This document shows, piece by piece, positions 1 through 6,195 of a stretch of DNA of 7,156 bases. Under the pieces are notes generated by a model. The model worked only from the letters and a program-made list of their open reading frames with translations, was not told the origin of the DNA and did not search any database. Within the stretch, counting starts at the first letter, position 1, and each line of letters starts with the position of its first letter. Made by a program: the position numbers and the translations under genes. This DNA comes from JBBRNH01 sp038230415 (GTDB lineage: Bacteria > Bacteroidota > Bacteroidia > Cytophagales > Spirosomataceae). Where the stretch lies: contig JBBRNH010000142.1 of NCBI GenBank assembly GCA_038230415.1, positions 1-7,156 of the forward strand, read 5' to 3'.

Positions 1-1
1 G

Positions 2-1717
2 GCGGTTTATTCGGCCACCTGTATCACCGGGCCGGGCTGCACCACAACGGCCAGCATTATCCTCACCGGCACCGCGCCAACGTCATTGGTGGTGCCAAGC
101 ACGACGGTCTGCGCCGGGCAACCCGCCAGCCTGACCGCCTTCGGGTGCCAGACAGCGGCTTATTTCGACGGGCCGGGTATTGCCCGTACCCTGACCAGGG
201 TGCTGACCGTGACCATCACGACCGGCATCAGCAGCAACACGGTCTTGACCTACGACGTGGTTTGCGCCGATGCGGTGGGTGATCCAACGGGCAACGTGGT
301 TTCGGCAACGGTAACGGTGGTGGTCTGCCAAACGTGTACCCTCACGGCGAGCATCGCGCCCGGCGCGGTGTGCAGCACCATTACGCCCACCGTTTCGGGC
401 GGCACGGCTCCGTTCAGTTACAGCTACGTGGGGCCAATAATGGCCGTAACCGTAGCCGCGAAAGATGCCAGCCATCCGTATTTTGGCACGGGGTCTCCGG
501 CAGGTTACGTGATTGACGGGGTGCAGGGTAAATCGCTGACGCTGGTTCGCGGTGTTACCTATACGTTCAGCGTCAATACGCCGACTCATCCGTTTGTGTT
601 CACAACCAGCCCGGTTGGGACGGCTGCCAATTCAAGTCAAATCATCACAGTCGGCGTAACCAACAGCGGAGCCACCAGCGGGATCGTAACGTTTACGCCG
701 TCGGCGGCAACACCGGCTTCATTCTATTACACCTGTAATGTTCACGCCAACATGGGCTGGAAAGTAACAGTCATTGACCCACAGCCAAACGGCGTGTTGA
801 CCAATGCCATGAACGGTGTTTACTCGCTGACCGTAACCGACGCAAAAAACTGCTCAGCCATCACCAGCACAACGGTGGTCTGCGCCAGTCTCGGCGATTT
901 TGTCTGGTACGATACCAACGGCAACGGGCAGCAGGATGGCGGAGAAACGGGCGTTGCGGGCGTGACGGTGAAACTCTATAACCCGGCATCCGGCACAACC
1001 ACCCCGATAGCCAGCCTGACGACCAATGGCAACGGCAAGTATCTGTTCGACAAACTCAATCCGGGCGTTTACTGCGTGATTTTCGACAAAACGACCCTGC
1101 CAGTGGGCTACACCCTGACAACGCCTAACAGTGGTATCGATGCCACCGACAGCGATGCCGATGTGACGACGGGTAAAACCACAAACTATACCCTGGCGGC
1201 CAGTCAGCCGGAGTTGACCGTAGATGCGGGCATAGTACCGGCGGCTGTTTTGCCAGAGCAGGTTGGCTCGATTGGTGATCTGGTCTGGAAAGACCTGAAC
1301 AAAAACGGGCAGTATGATGCGGGCAGTGAAGTAGGTGTGGCAGGCGTAACAGTGCGTTTACTGGTCGTGACGAGTCCGGTGGGCGCGTCGGTGGTATCAA
1401 CCTCACTCGTGTCAACCACCCAGACCAACGGCTCCGGCAAGTACCTGTTCGGGAGTCTGCCCGCCGGTCGCTACGTGGTTGAGTTCGATAAGACGACGCT
1501 GCCGGTTGACTGCTCGCTCACGCCCGACTACAAGAAACCGGGTGTGGGTGATGCCCTCGACAGCGATGCCGACCCCACCACGGGCCGCTCGCCAATCGTA
1601 GAGATCATGCCGACTGACCCCACAAAACGGGATATTCTGACCGTAGATGCCGGGCTGATCAACACGGCCTGTCCGCCGGCCAAGTGCGTGCCGGTAGTTA
1701 TCAAAAAGATTCGCTGA
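2..1717 (+). CDS. Modular cell-surface protein with cupredoxin-like and SdrD-B-like domains (5' end outside window)
   Basis: The frame is open from position 2, so the real start lies upstream; the in-frame TTG at 86 is not a credible start. The 571 visible codons end at TGA 1715-1717. Order of modules: Cys-containing Ig-like modules (about 2-370, with VCAGQPASLTAFGC-type phrases common in Cytophagales surface proteins); a SprB-like half (374-436, SGGTAPFSYSY); a cupredoxin-like domain (437-778); the second SprB-like half (785-880, NGVYSLTVTDAKNCSA); and two SdrD-B-like domains (887-1237 and 1268-1660). The last residues, CPPAKCVPVVIKKIR, form a short Cys-pair tail. I see no typical 70-80 residue type IX secretion sorting domain and no membrane anchor. 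By family knowledge such proteins are exported and act in adhesion, gliding or surface structure; a specific role is not visible. The gene stands alone, followed by a strong terminator. Surface modular class is confident; exact function is unknown. Confidence 0.88.
   Translation, partial: AVYSATCITGPGCTTTASIILTGTAPTSLVVPSTTVCAGQPASLTAFGCQTAAYFDGPGIARTLTRVLTVTITTGISSNTVLTYDVVCADAVGDPTGNVVSATVTVVVCQTCTLTASIAPGAVCSTITPTVSGGTAPFSYSYVGPIMAVTVAAKDASHPYFGTGSPAGYVIDGVQGKSLTLVRGVTYTFSVNTPTHPFVFTTSPVGTAANSSQIITVGVTNSGATSGIVTFTPSAATPASFYYTCNVHANMGWKVTVIDPQPNGVLTNAMNGVYSLTVTDAKNCSAITSTTVVCASLGDFVWYDTNGNGQQDGGETGVAGVTVKLYNPASGTTTPIASLTTNGNGKYLFDKLNPGVYCVIFDKTTLPVGYTLTTPNSGIDATDSDADVTTGKTTNYTLAASQPELTVDAGIVPAAVLPEQVGSIGDLVWKDLNKNGQYDAGSEVGVAGVTVRLLVVTSPVGASVVSTSLVSTTQTNGSGKYLFGSLPAGRYVVEFDKTTLPVDCSLTPDYKKPGVGDALDSDADPTTGRSPIVEIMPTDPTKRDILTVDAGLINTACPPAKCVPVVIKKIR
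437..778 (+). other. Cupredoxin-like (blue-copper) domain inside the surface protein
   Basis: This segment of about 114 residues has the phrase order of a small cupredoxin: GVQGKSLTLVRGVTYTFSV, then THPF, then a beta-rich stretch with GVTNSGATSGIVTFTP, then YYTCNVHANMGWKVTVI. All four candidate type-1 copper ligands are present: His at 587-589, Cys at 734-736, His at 743-745 and Met at 752-754. The Cys-x2-His-x2-Met spacing equals that of amicyanin. Copper binding is inferred from the motif. It could support electron transfer or metal capture at the cell surface, or be a structural relic. The flanking halves read as one split SprB-like repeat (374-436 and 785-880), which suggests the domain was inserted into that module. 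Confidence 0.8.
887..1660 (+). repeat. Two tandem SdrD-B-like domains
   Basis: Two homologous modules occupy 887-1237 and 1268-1660. Each begins S-[LI]-G-D-[FL]-V-W, followed by an Asp/Asn loop (DTNGNGQQDGGE and DLNKNGQYDAGSE) resembling the calcium-binding loop of SdrD B domains. Then come GVAGVTV, GKYLF, FDKTTLPV, a DSDAD block and LTVDAG. The second copy has a longer variable loop after GVTVRLL. In this family the loops bind calcium and stiffen rod-like surface stalks. Calcium binding here is inferred from the spaced Asp/Asn residues. DNA identity between copies is patchy, so this is an old duplication and not a recent one. Confidence 0.85.
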
Positions 1718-1742
1718 GTAATCTGTCACCAGCCTGCCAAAG

Positions 1743-1778
1743 TCCCCGGTTGCCGCAAGGTAGCCGGGGATTCTTTTT
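1743..1778 (+). terminator. Rho-independent terminator after the surface-protein gene
   Basis: A 12-bp stem (1743-1754 with 1759-1770; outer part TCCCCGG/CCGGGGA, two G-T wobbles in the inner part) closes on a GCAA tetraloop of the GNRA type. It is followed immediately by TTCTTTTT (1771-1778). It begins 25 bases after the stop codon at 1717. The stem, stable loop and U-tract make this a clear intrinsic terminator that separates the surface-protein gene from the signalling operon. Confidence 0.9.
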
Positions 1779-1870
1779 GGCGCAGCCCATATCGGCAAGT
1801 CAGCACACCGACCGGCGTGGTAATTAACAGACGCAACCGTGTCTTCTTACACAACAACCAATTAATACCA

Positions 1871-1878
1871 TATCTTTG
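1871..1878 (+). promoter_or_regulatory. Bacteroidota-type -7 promoter box for the response regulator/kinase operon
   Basis: TATCTTTG matches the Bacteroidota primary sigma -7 consensus TAnnTTTG exactly. The -33 element, usually TTTG or TTG about 20 bases upstream, is weak here: TTAC at 1847-1850 is the best candidate. The box ends only four bases before the ATG at 1883, so transcription would begin at or within a few bases of the start codon. It lies 93 bases after a strong terminator, where a new promoter is expected. Confidence 0.6.
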
Positions 1879-1882
1879 GAAC

Positions 1883-2305
1883 ATGAAAACGAATCTTCTG
1901 CGCGTATTGCTTGCCGATGACGATGAGGATGATTGTCTCTTTTTTGCCGAAGCCTCCGCCGAACTAACAAACCCCGCCCAGCTCACCACCGTCAACGATG
2001 GCGAAGAACTGATGAAATTGTTGCTGGAACTGCCCGAACCGCTGCCCGATGTGCTGTTTCTCGACCTGAATATGCCCCGTAAAAGCGGCTACGAATGTTT
2101 GGTCGAAATAAAAGCACACCAACTCCTGCGGCAGCTTCCGGTCGTTATTCTGTCCACGTCCTTTGAGCGCGAACTATCTGACCGGCTGATCCGAAGCGGG
2201 GCGTTTCGTTGCGTGCAGAAACCCGTTCGCTACGGGCAGCTTACCGCCGTTATCCAGCAAACGCTGACCGAATTGGAGCAGGAAGGCGGTATCATTGTGG
2301 TTTAA
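1883..2305 (+). CDS. Single-domain response regulator (CheY/Rcp1-like receiver)
   Basis: This 140-residue protein is a lone receiver domain with no output domain, expected to act in the cytoplasm by phosphorylation-dependent protein contact. Visible residues: acidic pocket D12-D13-D14 (LLADDDEDD), phosphoacceptor D61 in LFLDLNMP, the switch Ser/Thr at S91 in VVILSTS, and K113-P114 in VQKPV. The sequence style (LNMPRKSGYECLVEIK) fits the Rcp1-like receivers often paired with PAS-containing kinases. The ATG at 1883 is chosen because it precedes the first receiver strand (LLRVLLADD). An in-frame GTG at 1817 would add 22 residues of non-receiver sequence and lies upstream of the promoter box. No Shine-Dalgarno motif is present. 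The kinase gene follows after 12 bases in the same direction, so co-transcription and phosphotransfer from that kinase are likely (inference). Confidence 0.93.
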   Translation: MKTNLLRVLLADDDEDDCLFFAEASAELTNPAQLTTVNDGEELMKLLLELPEPLPDVLFLDLNMPRKSGYECLVEIKAHQLLRQLPVVILSTSFERELSDRLIRSGAFRCVQKPVRYGQLTAVIQQTLTELEQEGGIIVV

Positions 2306-2317
2306 CGCACCCAACCC

Positions 2318-5300
2318 ATGACCCCGACCCCCAAAATTTTATCCGATAATTTATTCCCGGTTGTGGGTATCGGGGCCTCGGCGGGCGGGCTGGCCGCTTT
2401 TCGTGAACTGCTCGGCGCAATACCCGAACAATCGGGCATGGCCTGGGTGCTGGTGCAGCACTTAGACCCCAATCACGAGAGTATGCTGCCCGAACTGCTG
2501 CAACGGGCTACCAAAATTCCGGTGCTGGAAATCGCCGATGACGTTACGGTGCTGCCCGACCACGTCTATATCCTGCCCAGCAACAAGATGATGGTTGCCA
2601 ACGATGGCGTTTTGCAACTCAGCCCCCGCACCACCAAAAAGGGCGAACGCAACCTGCCCATTGATCTCTTTTTTACGTCATTGGCCGAAATTCACCGCGA
2701 TCATGCCATTGGCGTGGTGCTGTCGGGTACCGGCACCGATGGCACGCTTGGTCTGAAAGCCATTCGGGATAACGACGGAATTACCGTAGCGCAGGACGAA
2801 GCATCGGCAACCCACGCCGGGATGCCCAACAGCGCGGTGCAGGCCAACGTGGTTGATTTTGTGCTGCCGCCCGGCGACATTCCCCGGAAATTAGCCGAGG
2901 TTGTGCGCATCATTCGGAAAAACGGGTTTCACGACAGCGACGACGAAATAATCAGCCCCGAAACCGTGCCGACAGCCGTGGCCGATGTCTTTAAACAAAT
3001 CCTGTCGCTGCTGCGGGTGCGGAAACAAACCGATTTCACGTATTACAAACAAACCACCATTCACCGGCGAATTCTGCGCCGGATGGCGATCAGCAAAACC
3101 GAGCAGCCCGCCGATTACCTCGCTTATCTGCGGCAAAACAAACCGGAGCAGGACGCGCTCTACCAGGATTTGCTGATTCCGGTAACGTCGTTTTTTCGTG
3201 ATCCCAAAACCTTCGACACGCTCTGCGAAACCGTTTTTCCGGCCCTGATTGCCGGCAAAGCCCCCGCCGACCCCGTTCGGATGTGGGTGGCGGGGTGCAG
3301 CACCGGCGAAGAAGCCTACTCGATGGCGATGTGCTTTAAGGAAACCCTCGGCGACCGGCAGGACCGGGTCCAGATTTTTGCCAGCGACCTCAGCGAACCC
3401 GCCATTGCCAAAGCCCGCGCCGGGGTTTATACCAAAGCCGACGTAGCCGACGTAAGCCCGCAACGGCTAAAGGAGTTTTTTAGTAAAACCACCGGCGGCT
3501 ATCAGGTCAACAAGCCCATCCGGGATATGTGCGTGTTTGCTCCCCACAATTTTCTGAAAGACCCGCCCTTCGGCAAAATGGATTTCGTCAGTTGCCGCAA
3601 TGTGCTGATTTACATGGAGCCGTATCTGCAAAAAAAGGCCCTCACCACGTTTCATTACGCCCTGAACCCAACCGGATTTTTGCTGCTGGGCAAATCAGAA
3701 ACCATCGGTGGGGTGCCTGACCTGTTTGCCGCTGCCGCCAAAGCCGAAAAGTTATTTACCCGCAAAGACGCGCCCGCCCGGTTTATGCCCATTGCCAGTC
3801 AGCGAACCGAGTTAAACGCCACCTATCCCGCTGCCAGTAGCGAAACCGAAACTATGCGTACCGATTTCCAGAAAACCGCCGACGATATTATTCTCAGCAA
3901 ATACACGCCCGTTGGGGTGGTGGTGAACGATGCCCTGGATATTGTGCATTTCCGGGGTAATAGCAGCAATTACTTAGAGCAGGTATCGGGCAAACCCACG
4001 CACAACCTGCTGCTGCTGGCAAAAAATGGCCTGGCGTTTGAGTTGCGGAACCTGTTGCATAAAGCAAAAAAAGAGAAAGCGACGGTTCAAAAAGAAAACA
4101 TTCCGATAGACGTAAACGGCAATCTGCGTACCGTTTCTATCGAGGCCATTCCATTGCCAAACAGCATTGAGCCGCATTACTTGGTGCTGTTTCATGACAC
4201 GAACCTGCCCGGCAGCAAGGCGGCAGTCAGTAGCAAAAAAACCGGCACACGGGCCAAAAAAGATGATAGAGACCTGGGTATCGGGCAATTGGAGCAGGAA
4301 CTGGCGCAGGCCCGCGACGATATGCGGGCCATCTCCGAAGATCAGGAAGTGGTTAATGAAGAACTGCAAAGTGCCAACGAAGAACTCCTGAGCGGCAACG
4401 AAGAACTGCAAAGCCTGAACGAAGAACTCGAAACCAGCAAAGAAGAACTCCAAAGCACCAACGAAGAACTAACGGTGGTGAACCAGGAGATGATTGCCCT
4501 GAACGAACAGGCAACAACGGCCCGCAACTATGCCGAAGCCATTATTGCCAATATCCGCGAGCCGTTGCTGGTGCTCGACAGCCGCCTGCGGGTTAAAACG
4601 GCCAACAGTGCGTTTTACACCACATTCCGGGTAAACGAAACCGAAACCGAAGGCGAGTTGGTGTATGACCTCGGCAACCGGCAGTGGAATATCCCCGCGC
4701 TCAGAACGCTGCTCGAACATATTCTGCCCCAGAAGTCGGTCCTCAACGATTTTGAGATCCGGCACACATTCTCAACCATTGGCGAGCGGACAATGCTGTT
4801 CAATGCCCGCGAGATTGTGAGTAAAATCAACGCCGAGAAACTCATTCTGCTGTCTATCGAAGACATTACCGAAGCGGCTGTCTCGCGCAAAGAACTTCAG
4901 GAAAGCTACGAGCGGTTTCAGGGAGCCATTGCCGCCGTGCAGGGTATTTTATGGACCAACAACGCCATTGGCGAAATGGAAGGCGAACAGCCCGGCTGGG
5001 CATCGCTCACGGGCCAGACAATGGCCGAGTATCAGGGCTACGGCTGGGCAGCCGACGTGCATCCCGACGATACCGCCCACACCCTGACGGCCTGGAACGA
5101 TGCCGTGCGCGAACGCCGAAATGCCGAATTTGAACACCGCGTTCGGCGGGCCGACGGCAGCTGGGGGCAGTTTTCGGTGAAGGCCACGCCCTTACTCAAC
5201 CCCGACGGACAGGTGCGCGAGTGGGTGGGCGTACATACCGACATCACGGCAGAACGCCGGGCCGAGGAGCAAATCAGGCAAAACGAAAAAAACTTTGCCG

Positions 5301-6103
5301 AGACGCTCAAAACCCAGGTTGCCGAGCAAACCACCGAACTGGCAACCGCCAACGAAGCCTTAGCCGAGAAAAACCGGACGCTCGACGTGAAGAACCGCGA
5401 ATTGGAATCGTTCACCTACGTGTCGAGCCACGATTTGCAGGAGCCGCTGCGAAAAATCCAGACGTTAGCCAGCCGGATTCTCGAAAAAGAAAAAGAAAAC
5501 CTGACCGACAGCGGCAAAGATTCGTTTCAGCGGATGCAGAAAGCCGCCGAACGGATGCAGCTCTTGATTCAGGATTTGCTGGCTTTCTCGCGGCTAAGTA
5601 CCGCCGAACGAACGGTTGAGGTGGTTGACCTGCGCCTGCTGGTAGACGAGGTGACGGGCGAACTCAGCGACACCATTGCCGAAAAACAGGCCATTATTGA
5701 CGTGGCCGACCTCGGCCCGGTGCGGGTGATTGCCTTTCAGTTTCGGCAGCTATTGCAGAACCTCATCAGCAATGCCCTCAAATTTGCCCGTCCGGGGGTG
5801 CCGCCACGGGTCACTATCCGGGGCGAGACTATCAACGGCAGCGCAACCGGCCACGCCACGCTGTTGCCCGACACCACCTATTTTCACCTCTCCGTTGCTG
5901 ACAATGGCATTGGTTTTGAGCCGCAATACAGCGAGAAGATATTCGATGTGTTTCAGCGGCTGCACAATCGCGAAACGTATCAAGGCACGGGAATTGGCCT
6001 GGCTATCGTGAAAAAAATTGTGGAGAATCACGGCGGCCTCATCACCGCCATCAGCGAACCCGGCAACGGTGCCCGGTTTGACGTGTATATACCGTCAAAA
6101 TAA
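2318..6103 (+). CDS. CheB-CheR-PAS-histidine kinase fusion protein
   Basis: A 1261-residue protein without signal peptide or membrane segments, so cytosolic. Domain order: CheB-type methylesterase (about 12-197) with catalytic S21 in GIGASAGG, H48 in VQHLDPNH and D141 in SGTGTDG, but no N-terminal receiver; CheR-type SAM-dependent methyltransferase (about 215-475) with VAGCSTGEEAYS (324-335), D357 and CRNVLIYM (426-433); a PAS-like region (about 520-628); a coiled coil of EEL heptads (about 655-735); a PAS domain (about 738-852); a PAS_3/PAC-like domain (about 863-978, RRADGSWG and GVHTDIT); a second coiled coil (about 980-1030); HisKA with phosphoacceptor H1038 in SSHDLQEPLRK; and HATPase_c with N1148/N1152, D1195 in DNGIG and GTGIGLAI (1223-1230). 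All key catalytic residues appear intact. This fusion type is known in Bacteroidota and Proteobacteria. Its methylation substrate is unclear, since no chemoreceptor gene is nearby. ATG 2318 follows the receiver gene by 12 bases, without a Shine-Dalgarno motif. Confidence 0.95.
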   Translation: MTPTPKILSDNLFPVVGIGASAGGLAAFRELLGAIPEQSGMAWVLVQHLDPNHESMLPELLQRATKIPVLEIADDVTVLPDHVYILPSNKMMVANDGVLQLSPRTTKKGERNLPIDLFFTSLAEIHRDHAIGVVLSGTGTDGTLGLKAIRDNDGITVAQDEASATHAGMPNSAVQANVVDFVLPPGDIPRKLAEVVRIIRKNGFHDSDDEIISPETVPTAVADVFKQILSLLRVRKQTDFTYYKQTTIHRRILRRMAISKTEQPADYLAYLRQNKPEQDALYQDLLIPVTSFFRDPKTFDTLCETVFPALIAGKAPADPVRMWVAGCSTGEEAYSMAMCFKETLGDRQDRVQIFASDLSEPAIAKARAGVYTKADVADVSPQRLKEFFSKTTGGYQVNKPIRDMCVFAPHNFLKDPPFGKMDFVSCRNVLIYMEPYLQKKALTTFHYALNPTGFLLLGKSETIGGVPDLFAAAAKAEKLFTRKDAPARFMPIASQRTELNATYPAASSETETMRTDFQKTADDIILSKYTPVGVVVNDALDIVHFRGNSSNYLEQVSGKPTHNLLLLAKNGLAFELRNLLHKAKKEKATVQKENIPIDVNGNLRTVSIEAIPLPNSIEPHYLVLFHDTNLPGSKAAVSSKKTGTRAKKDDRDLGIGQLEQELAQARDDMRAISEDQEVVNEELQSANEELLSGNEELQSLNEELETSKEELQSTNEELTVVNQEMIALNEQATTARNYAEAIIANIREPLLVLDSRLRVKTANSAFYTTFRVNETETEGELVYDLGNRQWNIPALRTLLEHILPQKSVLNDFEIRHTFSTIGERTMLFNAREIVSKINAEKLILLSIEDITEAAVSRKELQESYERFQGAIAAVQGILWTNNAIGEMEGEQPGWASLTGQTMAEYQGYGWAADVHPDDTAHTLTAWNDAVRERRNAEFEHRVRRADGSWGQFSVKATPLLNPDGQVREWVGVHTDITAERRAEEQIRQNEKNFAETLKTQVAEQTTELATANEALAEKNRTLDVKNRELESFTYVSSHDLQEPLRKIQTLASRILEKEKENLTDSGKDSFQRMQKAAERMQLLIQDLLAFSRLSTAERTVEVVDLRLLVDEVTGELSDTIAEKQAIIDVADLGPVRVIAFQFRQLLQNLISNALKFARPGVPPRVTIRGETINGSATGHATLLPDTTYFHLSVADNGIGFEPQYSEKIFDVFQRLHNRETYQGTGIGLAIVKKIVENHGGLITAISEPGNGARFDVYIPSK
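4355..4480 (+). repeat. Six 21-bp coding repeats (EEL-heptad coiled coil)
   Basis: Six in-frame 21-base units encode residues 680-721 of the kinase, each of the form [N/K]-E-E-L-x-x-x (NEELQSA, NEELLSG, NEELQSL, NEELETS, KEELQST, NEELTVV). Two weaker heptads, NQEMIAL and NEQATTA, follow. Every unit contains GAAGAACT, but the remaining codons differ, so this is a protein-level repeat kept by selection. It probably forms a parallel coiled-coil signalling rod between the CheB/CheR half and the PAS/kinase half. This heptad block is a familiar signature of this fusion family. Confidence 0.85.
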
Positions 6104-6104
6104 A

Positions 6105-6189
6105 TTCCAGACAGCATTCTGCTGTCTGATTATTGGCTCAACCACGCTGATTCGATTTTTTAGCTCAGACAGCAGAATGCTGTCTGGAA
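6105..6189. repeat. Composite palindrome between convergent genes (two hairpins in inverted arrangement)
   Basis: Two perfectly complementary 25-bp arms (6105-6129 and 6165-6189) flank a 35-bp AT-rich spacer. Each arm is also a hairpin: CAGACAGCA and TGCTGTCTG around a 3-base loop, TTC at 6117-6119 in the left arm and GAA at 6175-6177 in the right. The element starts one base after the kinase stop and ends six bases before the menA stop, filling the whole gap. Read on the minus strand, the stem is followed by TTTATTTTG (6104-6096), so it can serve as an intrinsic terminator for menA. On the plus strand no clear U-tract follows the right arm. The two-hairpin design also resembles REP/BIME-type dispersed repeats. 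Confidence 0.85.
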
Positions 6190-6195
6190 CAATCC

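Noticed and set aside
86..88. TTG as start codon of the surface-protein gene
   Set aside because: The frame stays open upstream to position 2 with the same Thr/Cys-rich module style, and no signal peptide follows the TTG. The gene is cut by the window edge.
83..589. 168-codon minus-strand open frame opposite the surface-protein gene
   Set aside because: The translation is an Arg/His/Gly-rich low-complexity sequence typical of an antisense shadow in GC-rich coding DNA, and the plus-strand frame is the real gene.
1412..1798. 128-codon minus-strand open frame crossing the terminator
   Set aside because: It runs through a clear intrinsic terminator and the end of the surface-protein gene, and it shows no known motif.
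1817..1882. GTG-initiated 22-residue extension of the response regulator
   Set aside because: The extra residues do not resemble receiver sequence, the stretch contains the promoter box at 1871-1878, and ATG 1883 sits exactly before the first receiver strand.
2891..3463. 190-codon minus-strand open frame opposite the CheR domain
   Set aside because: Its translation shows no recognisable domain, and the CheR motifs on the plus strand account for the region.
3974..4453. 159-codon minus-strand open frame opposite the kinase coiled coil
   Set aside because: It is the antisense image of the EEL heptads, giving Phe-rich repeats (FFVQALQFFV). The plus-strand frame has clear domain content throughout.
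4355..4480. CRISPR or satellite DNA suggested by 21-bp periodicity
   Set aside because: The period is a multiple of three, stays in frame and encodes coiled-coil heptads; there are no unique spacers between identical repeats.
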